From contig JNEM01014487.1 of the NCBI GenBank assembly GCA_000697335.1, positions 1 to 11,302 on the forward strand: 11,302 nucleotides of DNA, given 5' to 3'. Positions 1 through 7,983 of this stretch are shown in pieces. How positions within the stretch are numbered: the first letter of the stretch is position 1; every line of letters begins with the position of its first letter. Position numbers and translations under genes: made by a program. Source of the DNA: Conidiobolus incongruus B7586 (Eukaryota; Entomophthoromycota; Entomophthoromycetes; Entomophthorales; Conidiobolaceae). Under the pieces are notes generated by a model, which did no database searches, had not been told where the DNA came from, and worked only from the letters and a program-made list of their open reading frames with translations.

Positions 1-291
1 TTTTTATATAGATTATTTTATAATTTTATTAAAAGATTAAATATTTTATAATATTTGATATATATTAACCTACAATAGTAAGTTATAAAATCAAAAACAC
101 TTATATTTTTACTAATAACTTGATTAATATTTAATAAAATAAACCTAAATTAAATAATTAAAATCTATTATTTTTATTAATAATATATATCATTAAATGA
201 TGATATTTAGTTATTAATTAACTAAAATATAAACTTTTCAATTTAACCTAAGATAAGTTATAAATTTGTAAGTTTTTAGTGATAAAAAAAA

Positions 292-530
292 TTAAAACCT
301 AGTATATTTATCTTTAGCTTTTCTAACTTCTTTAAGTTTATAGGGTATAGAATAATTAACTTTTTATATTAAGAAAAGTTAATCTTATTTTATCTTTCTT
401 AAATATATTTTTAAAGCTAATCAAAATTTTTTGCTAAAGGGAAAGCTTTAATAGCTTTTTTTAACTAATCTTAAAAATATTTAATTAAGTTAAAGTTAAA
501 AGATTAAAAAAGTTATTTTATAACTATTAG
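292..530 (-). pseudogene. Tc1-like transposase relic, C-terminal part
   Basis: This is the remaining C-terminus of the Tc1-like transposase. NFNLIKYF at about 475-497 corresponds to the family's SPDLNPIEHLW segment with its third acidic residue, which is no longer acidic here. LKKAIKAFPLAKNFD at about 420-463 fits the conserved stretch before the EEWNKI helix, seen here as ER, stop, NKI. After one apparent frame shift, YSIPYKLKEVRKAKDKYTRF is followed by TAA at 292-294. That matches the usual Tc1 ending, in which a SMPRRL motif is followed by a basic AKGGYTKY tail. The segment joins the 1846-2655 part once the mariner is set aside, and the two together have normal Tc1 length. Confidence 0.75.
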
Positions 531-532
531 TA

Positions 533-562
533 TAGAAATTAAGAAATGGCAAATTTTTTAAT
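533..562 (+). repeat. Left terminal inverted repeat of mariner copy 1
   Basis: It reads TAGAAATTAAG, then A, AATGG, C and an A/T-rich tail. It pairs with the reverse complement of 1814-1843, which reads TAGAAATTAAG, then T, AATGG, T and a similar tail. A TA target dinucleotide precedes it. Copy 2 has a recognisable mutated version at about 10085-10115. Confidence 0.82.
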
Positions 563-720
563 TTCTGATCTTTCCAAACATATTATATATTTTGAAAGAT
601 TATATATATATATAATATATAGGAAAATAAATATTTTCAAACTATATATATATATATTCAATTTTAATTATTTTTCTTATTAAAATATTTTGATTTTAAA
701 ATTTACACTTAAATTTAATT

Positions 721-1755
721 ATGTTTAAACTAGATTGTGATTATCAAAAGGCTTTTATTTTTGTATCTTTAAAACTTAACCATAAACCCTCTAAAATCAT
801 CCAAAACTTGTAAACAGCTTATAAAGATGGTGCTTTATCTAAAACTACCATATAACACTAGATTTGTGATTTTAAAGCTAGAAAGGACATTATTCAAAAT
901 TTACTAAAATCTAAAAGACCAATTTCTATTATTACTTTTTTACTTATTAATAGAGTAAAAAAATATATTAAGAAATACCTTTTTATTTCTGTTAGAGAAC
1001 TATCAAAGTAATTTAATATTAATTATACAAGCATGTTATATTTACTTAAGTTTAAACTTGGATTAATTAATAAAAATGCAAAATGGATACCTTATAATTT
1101 AACAGAAACCCAAAAGAAAACTAGAGTAGCTATAGCTAAACTAAACTTATTAAGGTATAACTAAAAACAAAAGTTTTTACAGTGAATACTTACAATTAAT
1201 GAATCTTGGATTTCTTTATATAATCCTTTACTTAAAAATAAAACAAGATGTTAGGTTAAGCTAAATCAATCCCCTCTATAAATTCTAATGAATAAATATT
1301 TTAAATATAAACAAATGTTAATTGTTGTAATAGATTATAATGGTATATAATCTTCTTATTTAATACCTCAAGGAAAATTAATTAATAATAAGTTATATAT
1401 TACTTTTTTAAATAAAATAATTTTTAAATGGTGTTCTCAATATAAATTAAAGACACTTATTATTTTGCATGATAATTGCAAAATACATAAAACTAAAGCT
1501 GTAAAAGATTTTTTATATAAAAAAAATTGGAGGGAGTTATCACATCTAGTATATTCACCTGATTATAATCTATGTGATTATAATTGTTTTAAACAATTAA
1601 AAAAACAGCTTGTAGGAAAAAAAATTCCTGTAAACAAATTAAATTGGTTTGTGAAACATCAAATTTCAGTCTTTAATAAAAAGAACTTTTTTTTAGGTAT
1701 TAGAAGCTTACTAGAAGTATAGAAAAGAGTTATTAATAATAAAAGAGGCTATTAA
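721..1755 (+). pseudogene. mariner transposase (D,D34D), stop-riddled but full length
   Basis: The frame from ATG 721 to TAA 1753-1755 spans 345 codons including the stop, essentially the length of Mos1-type mariner transposases, with ten internal stops and no frame shift. The N-terminal helix-turn-helix part is seen as HKPSKIIQNL and DGALSKTTI. The linker holds a WIPYNLTETQ motif (WVPHEL-type in the family). The first catalytic Asp lies in MLIVVIDYNG (codon 1333-1335). The second is in HDNCKIH at 1468-1488 and the third in YSPDYNLCDY, with exactly 34 residues between them. The C-terminus GIRSLLEV, stop, KRVINNKRGY fits the family's LLERWKKCI ending. The segment 1465-1719 remains open for 85 codons and preserves the last two catalytic Asp residues, but alone it is only a fragment. 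Stops lie mainly at Gln and Trp positions. Confidence 0.9.
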
Positions 1756-1813
1756 TTTTATATTATTCATTAATTTTTATATATTATTTATTAATTTATT
1801 TGTTTAATTTTAA

Positions 1814-1843
1814 TTTTAAAATTGTACCATTACTTAATTTCTA
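1814..1843 (-). repeat. Right terminal inverted repeat of mariner copy 1
   Basis: On the minus strand it starts TAGAAATTAAG and matches the left repeat over about 30 bases with a few mismatches. TA follows at 1844-1845, and the interrupted Tc1 frame resumes directly beyond it. Confidence 0.82.
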
Positions 1844-1845
1844 TA

Positions 1846-2655
1846 TTAATATTATCTTATTATTTTTGAATTATTTGGTAGTAAAAGTTATAATATAGCA
1901 AAAGGTATTATTTTACTAGAAAATAACATTAGATTTATTTAACCTATTTTATTTAATAGTTTTTTTCAATTCATTGTTTAAAATACTTTAGTATATTTTA
2001 ATATTAATTCCCCTATTAACTTTATAAAGATATCTTATAATTAAAAATAATATACATCTTTAAACAACAATTAAACTATCATTATACTTTTAGGTAAAAT
2101 TAATATAATGCTTACAAAGTAGTTTTATATCTTTTTTAAAATATTTAGCTTTTTTATTAAACCTACTAAAGTATATTCTTATTTTATTAAATTAAATAAC
2201 TTTACTCTAATTAGTTTTAGTTTAATATTAATAATAATATTTAAACTCCCACCTAGTTTTATAATAAGATTTCTTTAGTTAAAGGTGTTTTGTTTTAAAG
2301 TGTAAATAGTATCTATATTAATATAAAGTATATATAATAGTATTACTACTAATTAATATTCTTGTATAGTTTTATAGTTCTTATTATATATCTATAGTAG
2401 TACTATATTTATTTATATTAATTAACCTATAGATATACTTCTTATTATATTTATCTATAATCTTAACAAACATAAGTTTAAGTTTAAATATGTATTTATT
2501 GCTATTCTTAATAATTTTAACTATAGTAGATTAACTAACACTACTAATTCTAATAATATTATAAGTTGATTTATCTTTTTTATAAAGTTAATTGATATAT
2601 AAATGGATTTTCTTAAATATAGATGAAGGTATAATGATATTAATAAGAAAAATTT
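1846..2655 (-). pseudogene. Tc1-like transposase relic, N-terminal and central part
   Basis: One minus-strand frame can be followed for about 810 bases despite roughly nineteen in-frame stops. Near 2500-2575 it reads STYNIIRISSVS, stop, STIVKII, which fits the Tc1 paired-like helix-turn-helix. A second DNA-binding/linker segment with YIYRLININKYSTTIDI follows. SKVI, stop, FNKIRI at about 2173-2208 sits where Tc1 proteins carry the first catalytic Asp. SLIVV, stop, RCI matches the glycine-rich SLMVWGC segment. The stretch around 1893-1928 (SNVIF, then two stops, then NN) is the second catalytic Asp region. The start is uncertain because the first residues are not recognisable. Most stops fall where relatives have Gln or Trp, as expected from C-to-T changes on both strands, and I see no frame shift in this part. 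The lower end stops exactly at the mariner terminus. Confidence 0.82.
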
Positions 2656-2957
2656 AATATATCTATAAAATATTATATAAAATAATAGCAAAGAGAGAAA
2701 AAAAGATATGGTTATATATTGTTAAATATATCCCTTTATCTCAAAAACCCATAAATTTATAATTTACCTTAGTTAAATATTAAGGGTGAATATTTTTGTT
2801 AATAGTTTACTAAATATTTCTAAATTTATTTATTTATTATCAAATAATATATTTTAATTATATATTACAGTTTCAAGTAATCTAATATATACAATTATTT
2901 TAGTTATAAATTAAAATATATATATTTTTGATTTTATGACTCATTTTTGCAAGTTAG

Positions 2958-2974
2958 TATATATATATATATAT
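2958..2974. repeat. (TA)n microsatellite
   Basis: About eight perfect TA units within the CpA-depleted block. Confidence 0.8.
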
Positions 2975-3569
2975 TACTCTAATGAAATATATATTTTAAT
3001 ATACTATCTTAAAATATAAAAATATATAGATTAATTTGGAATTTATATAATTTATATATAAATTTAATTAATATAGTTATATTTTAAACAAAATATTATT
3101 TTAACTTATCATTTATTATATAATTATTTTTTTAAATTTGATGTTAATTATATAAAATTAGTTTATATTATATCTTTATTTAATTAGTTTATATATTTAC
3201 CTTTTATATTAATTTATCTATAATTTATCACTTAACTAATTTTCCCTTAAATTTATTAATCCTTATCCTAATATATAAAGGGAATATTATTTTTTTACCT
3301 GAAATATATTAATTTTAAATTTTTATATAGAGTTTCTAATAAAACTGTATATAAATATATTTTATCCTTATTATTTATCAATTTTCTAACTTAATTCAAT
3401 ATAATTATCTTATTTCCTAGTATTAAAATAATATATGATAATAATAAAACTCATATTTTTTTAATCTTAAATTAAAAAAATATATAACTATAGGGAATTC
3501 CTATTGGGTAATATTATATAGGTCAAAATTAAGGTTTATGTTACAATCAATAAAAATATAAAGAAAGTA

Positions 3570-3770
3570 TATATATAGATATCTAATATTACATTTAGAA
3601 GCAAGCTTATAATAAACACAAAATATATACTTTATAATAAGTATAATAATATATATTGTTATAAAATAGACAGAATTAAGCTTAGCATAGGATTAGTAAT
3701 TATATATAAATTAAACAAACAGGCACAGATAATTAAAATCTATATATTATAAATAGTGAATTATATTTCC
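3570..3770 (+). other. Faint trace of a retroelement RNase H-like segment
   Basis: A plus-strand frame stays open for about 65 codons in DNA that is otherwise full of stops. It contains NIYCYKIDRIKLSIGLVIIY, which loosely resembles the first RNase H strand of non-LTR (Tad-type) retroelements, typically IYTDGS followed by a G-rich strand and a hydrophobic run. The key Asp/Gly/Ser residues are not present, so this rests on spacing and hydrophobic pattern alone. It may be chance. Confidence 0.2.
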
Positions 3771-3924
3771 TAAAAACTAATGATATAATACCTGGTATAT
3801 TTAATATAGAGTTTAAAAAGATAATAAAAGTAAAATTCTATGATTTATTTAAACACCATTTAAAATATATAAAAGGGTAGTTTTTTAAAAATATATATAT
3901 TATAACCTTATCATTAAATCCTAA

Positions 3925-4350
3925 TCTTCCATTATATCTTTTCTCTTCCTGCTTCTTCCCATCTATTCTTATCTCTCTATATCTTTTGCATTAATTTATC
4001 TCTACTTTTTAAATTATATTATAGCTTGTTCATATAAAACTAATATGACTACCTATGGTCTCCCAACTCACACAGGGTGAAATCAGGAAAATTCTTCTAA
4101 CCAACATGAAGATACCTCCCATATCCCAGAAGTTTTCTTTATTTAATATCTTTTTGATGAAAATAATAATCCGGATGATCATTTTTACCAACTAAACCAT
4201 CATCAAAGAACAAACTTCCTAATTTGTTTATTCTCTAAATATCAGAATCAAAAGAGATGTTACAATTTAGGTTTAATAAATTTTTCTTGTATAAAGTACT
4301 ATAAAAGTGATAACACTATCCAAAAAATGAGATGCTCATTATTGTAGTAC
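3925..4350 (+). other. Less AT-rich patch: CT-rich tract and short broken frame, possibly a retroelement Gag fossil
   Basis: Base composition changes sharply here. A pyrimidine-rich tract (about 3925-4010) is preceded by a TATATAAAA-like string near 3868 and followed by an ATG at 4045. The frame from there runs to about 4350 and is broken in about two places. It is polar and rich in Asn, Gln and His, and a Cys-containing stretch near 4255-4310 faintly recalls a retroelement nucleocapsid zinc knuckle. With an LTR 170 bases downstream in the same orientation, it could be the remains of an LTR element's Gag region. It could equally be the first part of a lost host gene. I do not assign a product. 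Confidence 0.3.
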
Positions 4351-4517
4351 CCTTCATTTTTATAAAAATAAAAAACAGAGTTAATACTAAGTAAAATTTG
4401 TAAAATTTCATTTAAATAAATTTATATTTTATTATTTAATTATTTTTTTTTAATTTATATTGATAATTTTAAATTAATTGAAAATTTTAGAAAATACAAT
4501 TTTAATTTATTTCATGT

Positions 4518-4830
4518 TGTCGCGAGTCAGGTGACTCTCTTCTACCTAAGTAGCTTTACATCAACCTAATGTTAAAGTTATTTCCCCCTCACATATCATC
4601 AGGTCTTGCTCTATCTTTTAATTGGCCGATGATACAAGTCACCTGATAATCTCATGAATGAAGTTACCCAACCCACACTATATAAAACCCGGAATTAGAG
4701 CTATCCTCAGCAGGAAGAATTCGGTCTGGGTCCTCCCAGCTATTTGACTTAAATCAATAAATCCTCTATCTCCCTAACACTTACCTGTAATTCCCCAGAT
4801 CTCTCTCTTTTGCTTATAATATTCTGGACA
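4518..4830 (+). mobile_element. Solo LTR of an LTR retrotransposon (fossil), plus orientation
   Basis: A 313-base unit with perfect short inverted ends, TGTC at 4518 and GACA at 4827-4830. Its parts are in LTR order: a U3-like region with palindromic motifs, TATATAAAA at 4679-4687, AATAAA at 4756-4761 and a CT-rich end. U3 contains GAGTCA-GG-TGACTC (4524-4537), a perfect palindrome whose TGACTC arm is the core of bZIP (Gcn4/AP-1 type) sites. It also has a looser inverted pair, TCATCAGGTCTTG (4597-4609) and CAAGTCACCTGATA (4635-4648). It is far less AT-rich than everything around it and looks younger than the transposons to its left. No partner LTR or polymerase region is visible, so it is probably a solo LTR left by recombination. 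The superfamily (Ty3 or Ty1) cannot be decided. A clean target duplication is not evident; CATG flanks the unit at 4513-4516 and 4829-4832 but does not fit the TGTC/GACA ends. Confidence 0.68.
4679..4687 (+). promoter_or_regulatory. TATA box inside the solo LTR
   Basis: TATATAAAA followed by CCCGG lies 77 bases upstream of an AATAAA (4756-4761). This is the spacing expected for the U3/R part of an LTR, with transcription starting about 25-35 bases downstream of the TATA. Confidence 0.5.
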
Positions 4831-7699
4831 TGACTTTCCCAAGACGTGTTAATGTTATTTTTATAAAGAAATGGCGAAAACACAAACAATATATTGCATC
4901 AAATAATTTTTGAAAAACATATGAGTGGATCTATTTTTAAAGGGACAAATACAAACAATTATTTGTTAATTTTGATTTAAGAAATAATATTAATCTAACT
5001 TTGAATTAATAATTTGAAATATCAAATAATTCTATTAATTAATTGTCAATTTTCAAATCAATTAGAATAATCCCAATATATTTTTCTTATATTTACTTCA
5101 TTATTATACCTTTTTTGAATTACATGCATACTGTAAATTTTCTAATTTAAAATATTTAGAAATTTTGATCTACTCATATATTTTTAAATAATGGATATTT
5201 ATTCATTGTCAGTAATTTTTATATAAATTTATATTTATTTATATATCATCAAAATTTATTGTTAATTAATGATTTTTAAAAATATCAATGTTAAATAAAA
5301 TATTTGAAGTGTTAATTTTAACAAACTCAATTAAGTTCAATATAATTATCAAAGCTTAAAAATATAGCATAATACAAATACATTACATTATTTCTATTTG
5401 AATAGTGGATATTTATATATACGGTTTAAATTTTAATATATAGAAATTGAATTTTAAAGATTCATACCATTAGTTTAAGATATATATTTTATAATGCTTG
5501 AATATATGAGATAAAAATGCGAATATATAGGATTAATAAACCTAATTACAATTTTAAAATTAAGTCTTGTTTTAATAAATCTAAATACCAAATGGAGTAT
5601 TTCAAACAACTATTTCCTTACAATATTTAGCATTATTGATTATATTATTTATTTTCATAGTTTGATTTTTTATATACTATTCCCTCAATCTCTCTATCTC
5701 CAATATATATTGTTATAAGTTATTATAATACACATTAATGGAAACATTCAAAATAATAGCTATTCATAATCAATTTATACAAACTTGTGTTTATAATTGT
5801 AATATTAAATTTTCAAAAAATTATATTTAAAAGTGTTAAATTTAGAATTTTATACTAAATCAATAATATTTTAATACATCATCTTTTATTAATTTTAAAA
5901 TTGATCATTGTGGACAAAATCAAACTTTTGAAAAGTAGTTATTAACTAAATATATATTTTGGTAAAGTGTTTTAAATCTATCAGGATATATTTGAGTGCT
6001 GAAATAAAGCTCATTTTATCAAGCTACTGGCCCCAGTTTTAAATTGATCCGATTTATTCTAAAATTGATAATAAGAATAAAATAAAATTTTCTACAAACC
6101 TTTATATGCTTTAAAACAGTTCTAATTTAATGTATTTACTAGATAATAAGATATGATACTTATCAGAATACTGATAGAAATTATTAATATATTCAACTGT
6201 ATTTGAATATATGGTTGCAAATAAACATTTAGTAACTCTCAAATAATTACCCTTATACTAATTGTAATGCTTAATTGTTATGGTCTCAGTATTCTTAGCA
6301 AGTCCTGACTTAATGATATGGTTCTTTAATTGAAATGAAATTATACTATGCCTTAATATTATTTTATCAAATAAATTCAATATTCTCAAAGAACCTAAAA
6401 TTTATATTATGATTTAAAAATAGAATATGAAAATAATATTACATAAATTATTTAGAAGATTAGTTCTGATGTAAAAAACAAGTAATCAAATCAAAAGTGG
6501 ACAATCATAATGTCAAGTTAAGTTTTTTGTATAATGTTCTATTTTTGGACCCAAACTTCTATTAACCACAATGCGTAATTTTATTAATTCAATTGTTTAT
6601 TTAGAACACATTTAAAATTTCACCTAATTCCATTCAATTAAACAAAAATAAAAATAAAAATTAAATTTGACATAAATGATTGATAATAGGAAATAGCGAA
6701 GTGAATAATATTGTAATATATGCCTAAATGCGCAACTTTGAAAAACATAACAATTTCAAATTCATTTATTAAAATAATTCTCAAAGTGCGAGTATAACTT
6801 GTCCCCAAAAAATCAAATAGTAAACTAAATTATTAAGAATTTAGAATATCAAATGAATAGTAAACATATTATATAACTGAAAAATAATTCACTAATATTG
6901 TATAAAACTGGATATATCAATACTGAATTCTTATAAAATGCTGAGTTGCATTTATTCACTTCAATCAAATTTATCAATTCAATACAACACCACTAGAGAT
7001 TTTTGAATGGTTTGTTTACATCATTATATAACTGATATCCAATATTCTTTTTTTCGAGTAGTGTAAAAAATTTTAACAAAAATGATATAACATGGATTAT
7101 ATCATATATTATACTTAAAATTAATTTTAAAGTGAATAATGCCAATATATTTGAAAAAAGAATAACAGAAAATTGAATTGATTTCAAAATAAACAATAAA
7201 ATAATATTAATATAAAATAATAAAATATTAATCACATAATAAATATAGTTTGAATTCAAGAATTGAATTATAAAAATAAAATATAATGAGAATCATGGAG
7301 CGCATTATATAAGATATATATCTTAGAAAGTAGGATAAATAATTAAATACTTATAAAATATTAAGGTTTATTATTTCCTAATATTGACATAAAAAAAACT
7401 AAGTAAAGAGTTAATATTCTGTTATAAATATAGCTTTTATAATTTTATATCATATATCTTATTATATAAATGTCCTAATATTAAGAGTAAGTTATTGGTA
7501 TATTAAAATAAATTGTGACAATTTAAACACTCATAGTACTGAACTTAGCGAAGAATATAGAAAATTTAATCAGATTACCTGTCATTTAATTGAATAATCA
7601 TAACTTATATTGTTTCATTTGTAAATTCATTTAAATATATAATTTGATTATTTTCAAAATATCTTAAATTTACAATGCATTACTATAACAATTTGATTG
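4831..7699. other. AT-rich intergenic DNA, no gene seen
   Basis: About 2.9 kb with no credible coding region on either strand. Short open stretches such as minus 6993-7259 are T-rich, low-complexity runs. CA and TG dinucleotides occur at ordinary levels (about 26 CpA in 5401-6000), so this DNA has not gone through the decay seen at 1-3900 and 10085-11302. A few short patches are slightly less AT-rich (5990-6060, 6280-6330), with nothing recognisable in them. A small gene with several introns could be missed by eye. Confidence 0.55.
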
Positions 7700-7983
7700 A
7701 ATCCAATTTTATTTTAGTATTCTATTGGATGATATTATTGGAATTATGAACTAGTGGTTCGTGTGATAAAATCTTTGCTAATTACTGATGATTTTATTAA
7801 AAAAATACTAATTGGTTGGAATCATTGAATTGCCTTTTTTAGGGTCAACAATTATAGGTGGTTAATAATTTTGGTTTCAGTATTGCCTCAAATTAGTAGG
7901 ATTTCCCAGATCCAGTCATATATATACTTGACTATTGGATTTAAAATTGATAAAATATATTGCAAAGTATAGTTCAAATAAAG
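7700..7983 (+). promoter_or_regulatory. Putative promoter of the secreted TIM-barrel gene
   Basis: The 284 bases before the ATG hold one CCAAT (7703-7707) and four ATTGG, its reverse complement (7724-7728, 7737-7741, 7811-7815, 7934-7938). They also hold a TATATA run at about 7919-7924, some 60 bases before the start codon. CCAAT is the binding core of the NF-Y/HAP complex. Five copies in so short and AT-rich a stretch is more than I would expect by chance. The TATA position suggests a short 5' untranslated leader of about 30 bases. Confidence 0.5.

Larger units (their letters stand above)
533..1843 (+). mobile_element. mariner-family DNA transposon, full-length copy 1, nested in Tc1
   Basis: This is a mariner element of about 1.31 kb, the canonical mariner size, lying between TA dinucleotides (531-532 and 1844-1845). 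Its terminal inverted repeats both start TAGAAATTAAG and continue with AATGG and an A/T-rich tail. It encodes one D,D34D transposase (721-1755). The 5' untranslated part holds an (AT)n tract at about 643-657 that recurs at the same place in copy 2. The element sits inside a Tc1-like transposase relic on the opposite strand. The coding frame is intact in length but has ten internal stops, so it cannot encode an active transposase. The exact ends could shift by two bases because the termini read TATAGAAATT. Confidence 0.88.
292..2655 (-). mobile_element. Tc1-like DNA transposon relic, split by a nested mariner
   Basis: A Tc1-family (TcMar-Tc1) element lies on the minus strand, its transposase coding for roughly 350 codons once the mariner at 533-1843 is discounted. 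The N-terminal and central parts are at 1846-2655 and the C-terminal part at 292-530. The transposase would have cut and pasted the element at TA sites. The limits given are those of recognisable coding sequence. Terminal inverted repeats must lie outside them, probably within a few hundred bases on each side, but I could not pick them out in such AT-rich DNA. The element is dead, with about twenty in-frame stops. The interruption falls between the second catalytic region and the C-terminal catalytic region, so the Tc1 is older than the mariner insertion. Confidence 0.8.
2656..3924. other. CpA-depleted AT-rich block, no firm gene
   Basis: About 1.27 kb of very AT-rich DNA dominated by TA, with few CA or TG dinucleotides, so the texture matches the dead transposons rather than the intergenic DNA further right. 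It probably holds the outer end of the Tc1-like element and one or more other mutated repeats. An (AT)n tract lies at 2958-2974. I could not identify a gene in either strand apart from the faint trace listed at 3570-3770. Confidence 0.5.

Noticed and set aside
1465-1722. An 85-codon open frame as a separate small gene
   Set aside because: It is in frame with, and part of, the mariner transposase relic. It starts one codon before the HDN catalytic motif and is bounded by a stop at a conserved Trp position.
100-2830. A similar string near 106-135 and 2790-2820 (ATATTTTT...TAATA...AATATTT) as the Tc1 terminal repeats
   Set aside because: The similarity is in direct, not inverted, orientation and is made almost only of A and T, so it does not qualify as a terminal inverted repeat.
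4513-4832. CATG on both sides of the LTR as a target site duplication
   Set aside because: Using it would move the LTR ends away from the TGTC/GACA inverted ends, and it is only four bases. It is more likely chance.
6993-7259. An 88-codon minus-strand open frame with a very hydrophobic product
   Set aside because: It is made almost wholly of Ile, Leu, Phe, Asn, Tyr and Lys, as expected from reading AT-rich DNA by chance. No conserved motif or promoter context supports it.
7960-7983. An earlier TTG start eight codons before the ATG of the TIM-barrel gene
   Set aside because: Eukaryotic initiation at TTG is unlikely, and starting at ATG 7984 places the signal peptide at the very N-terminus.
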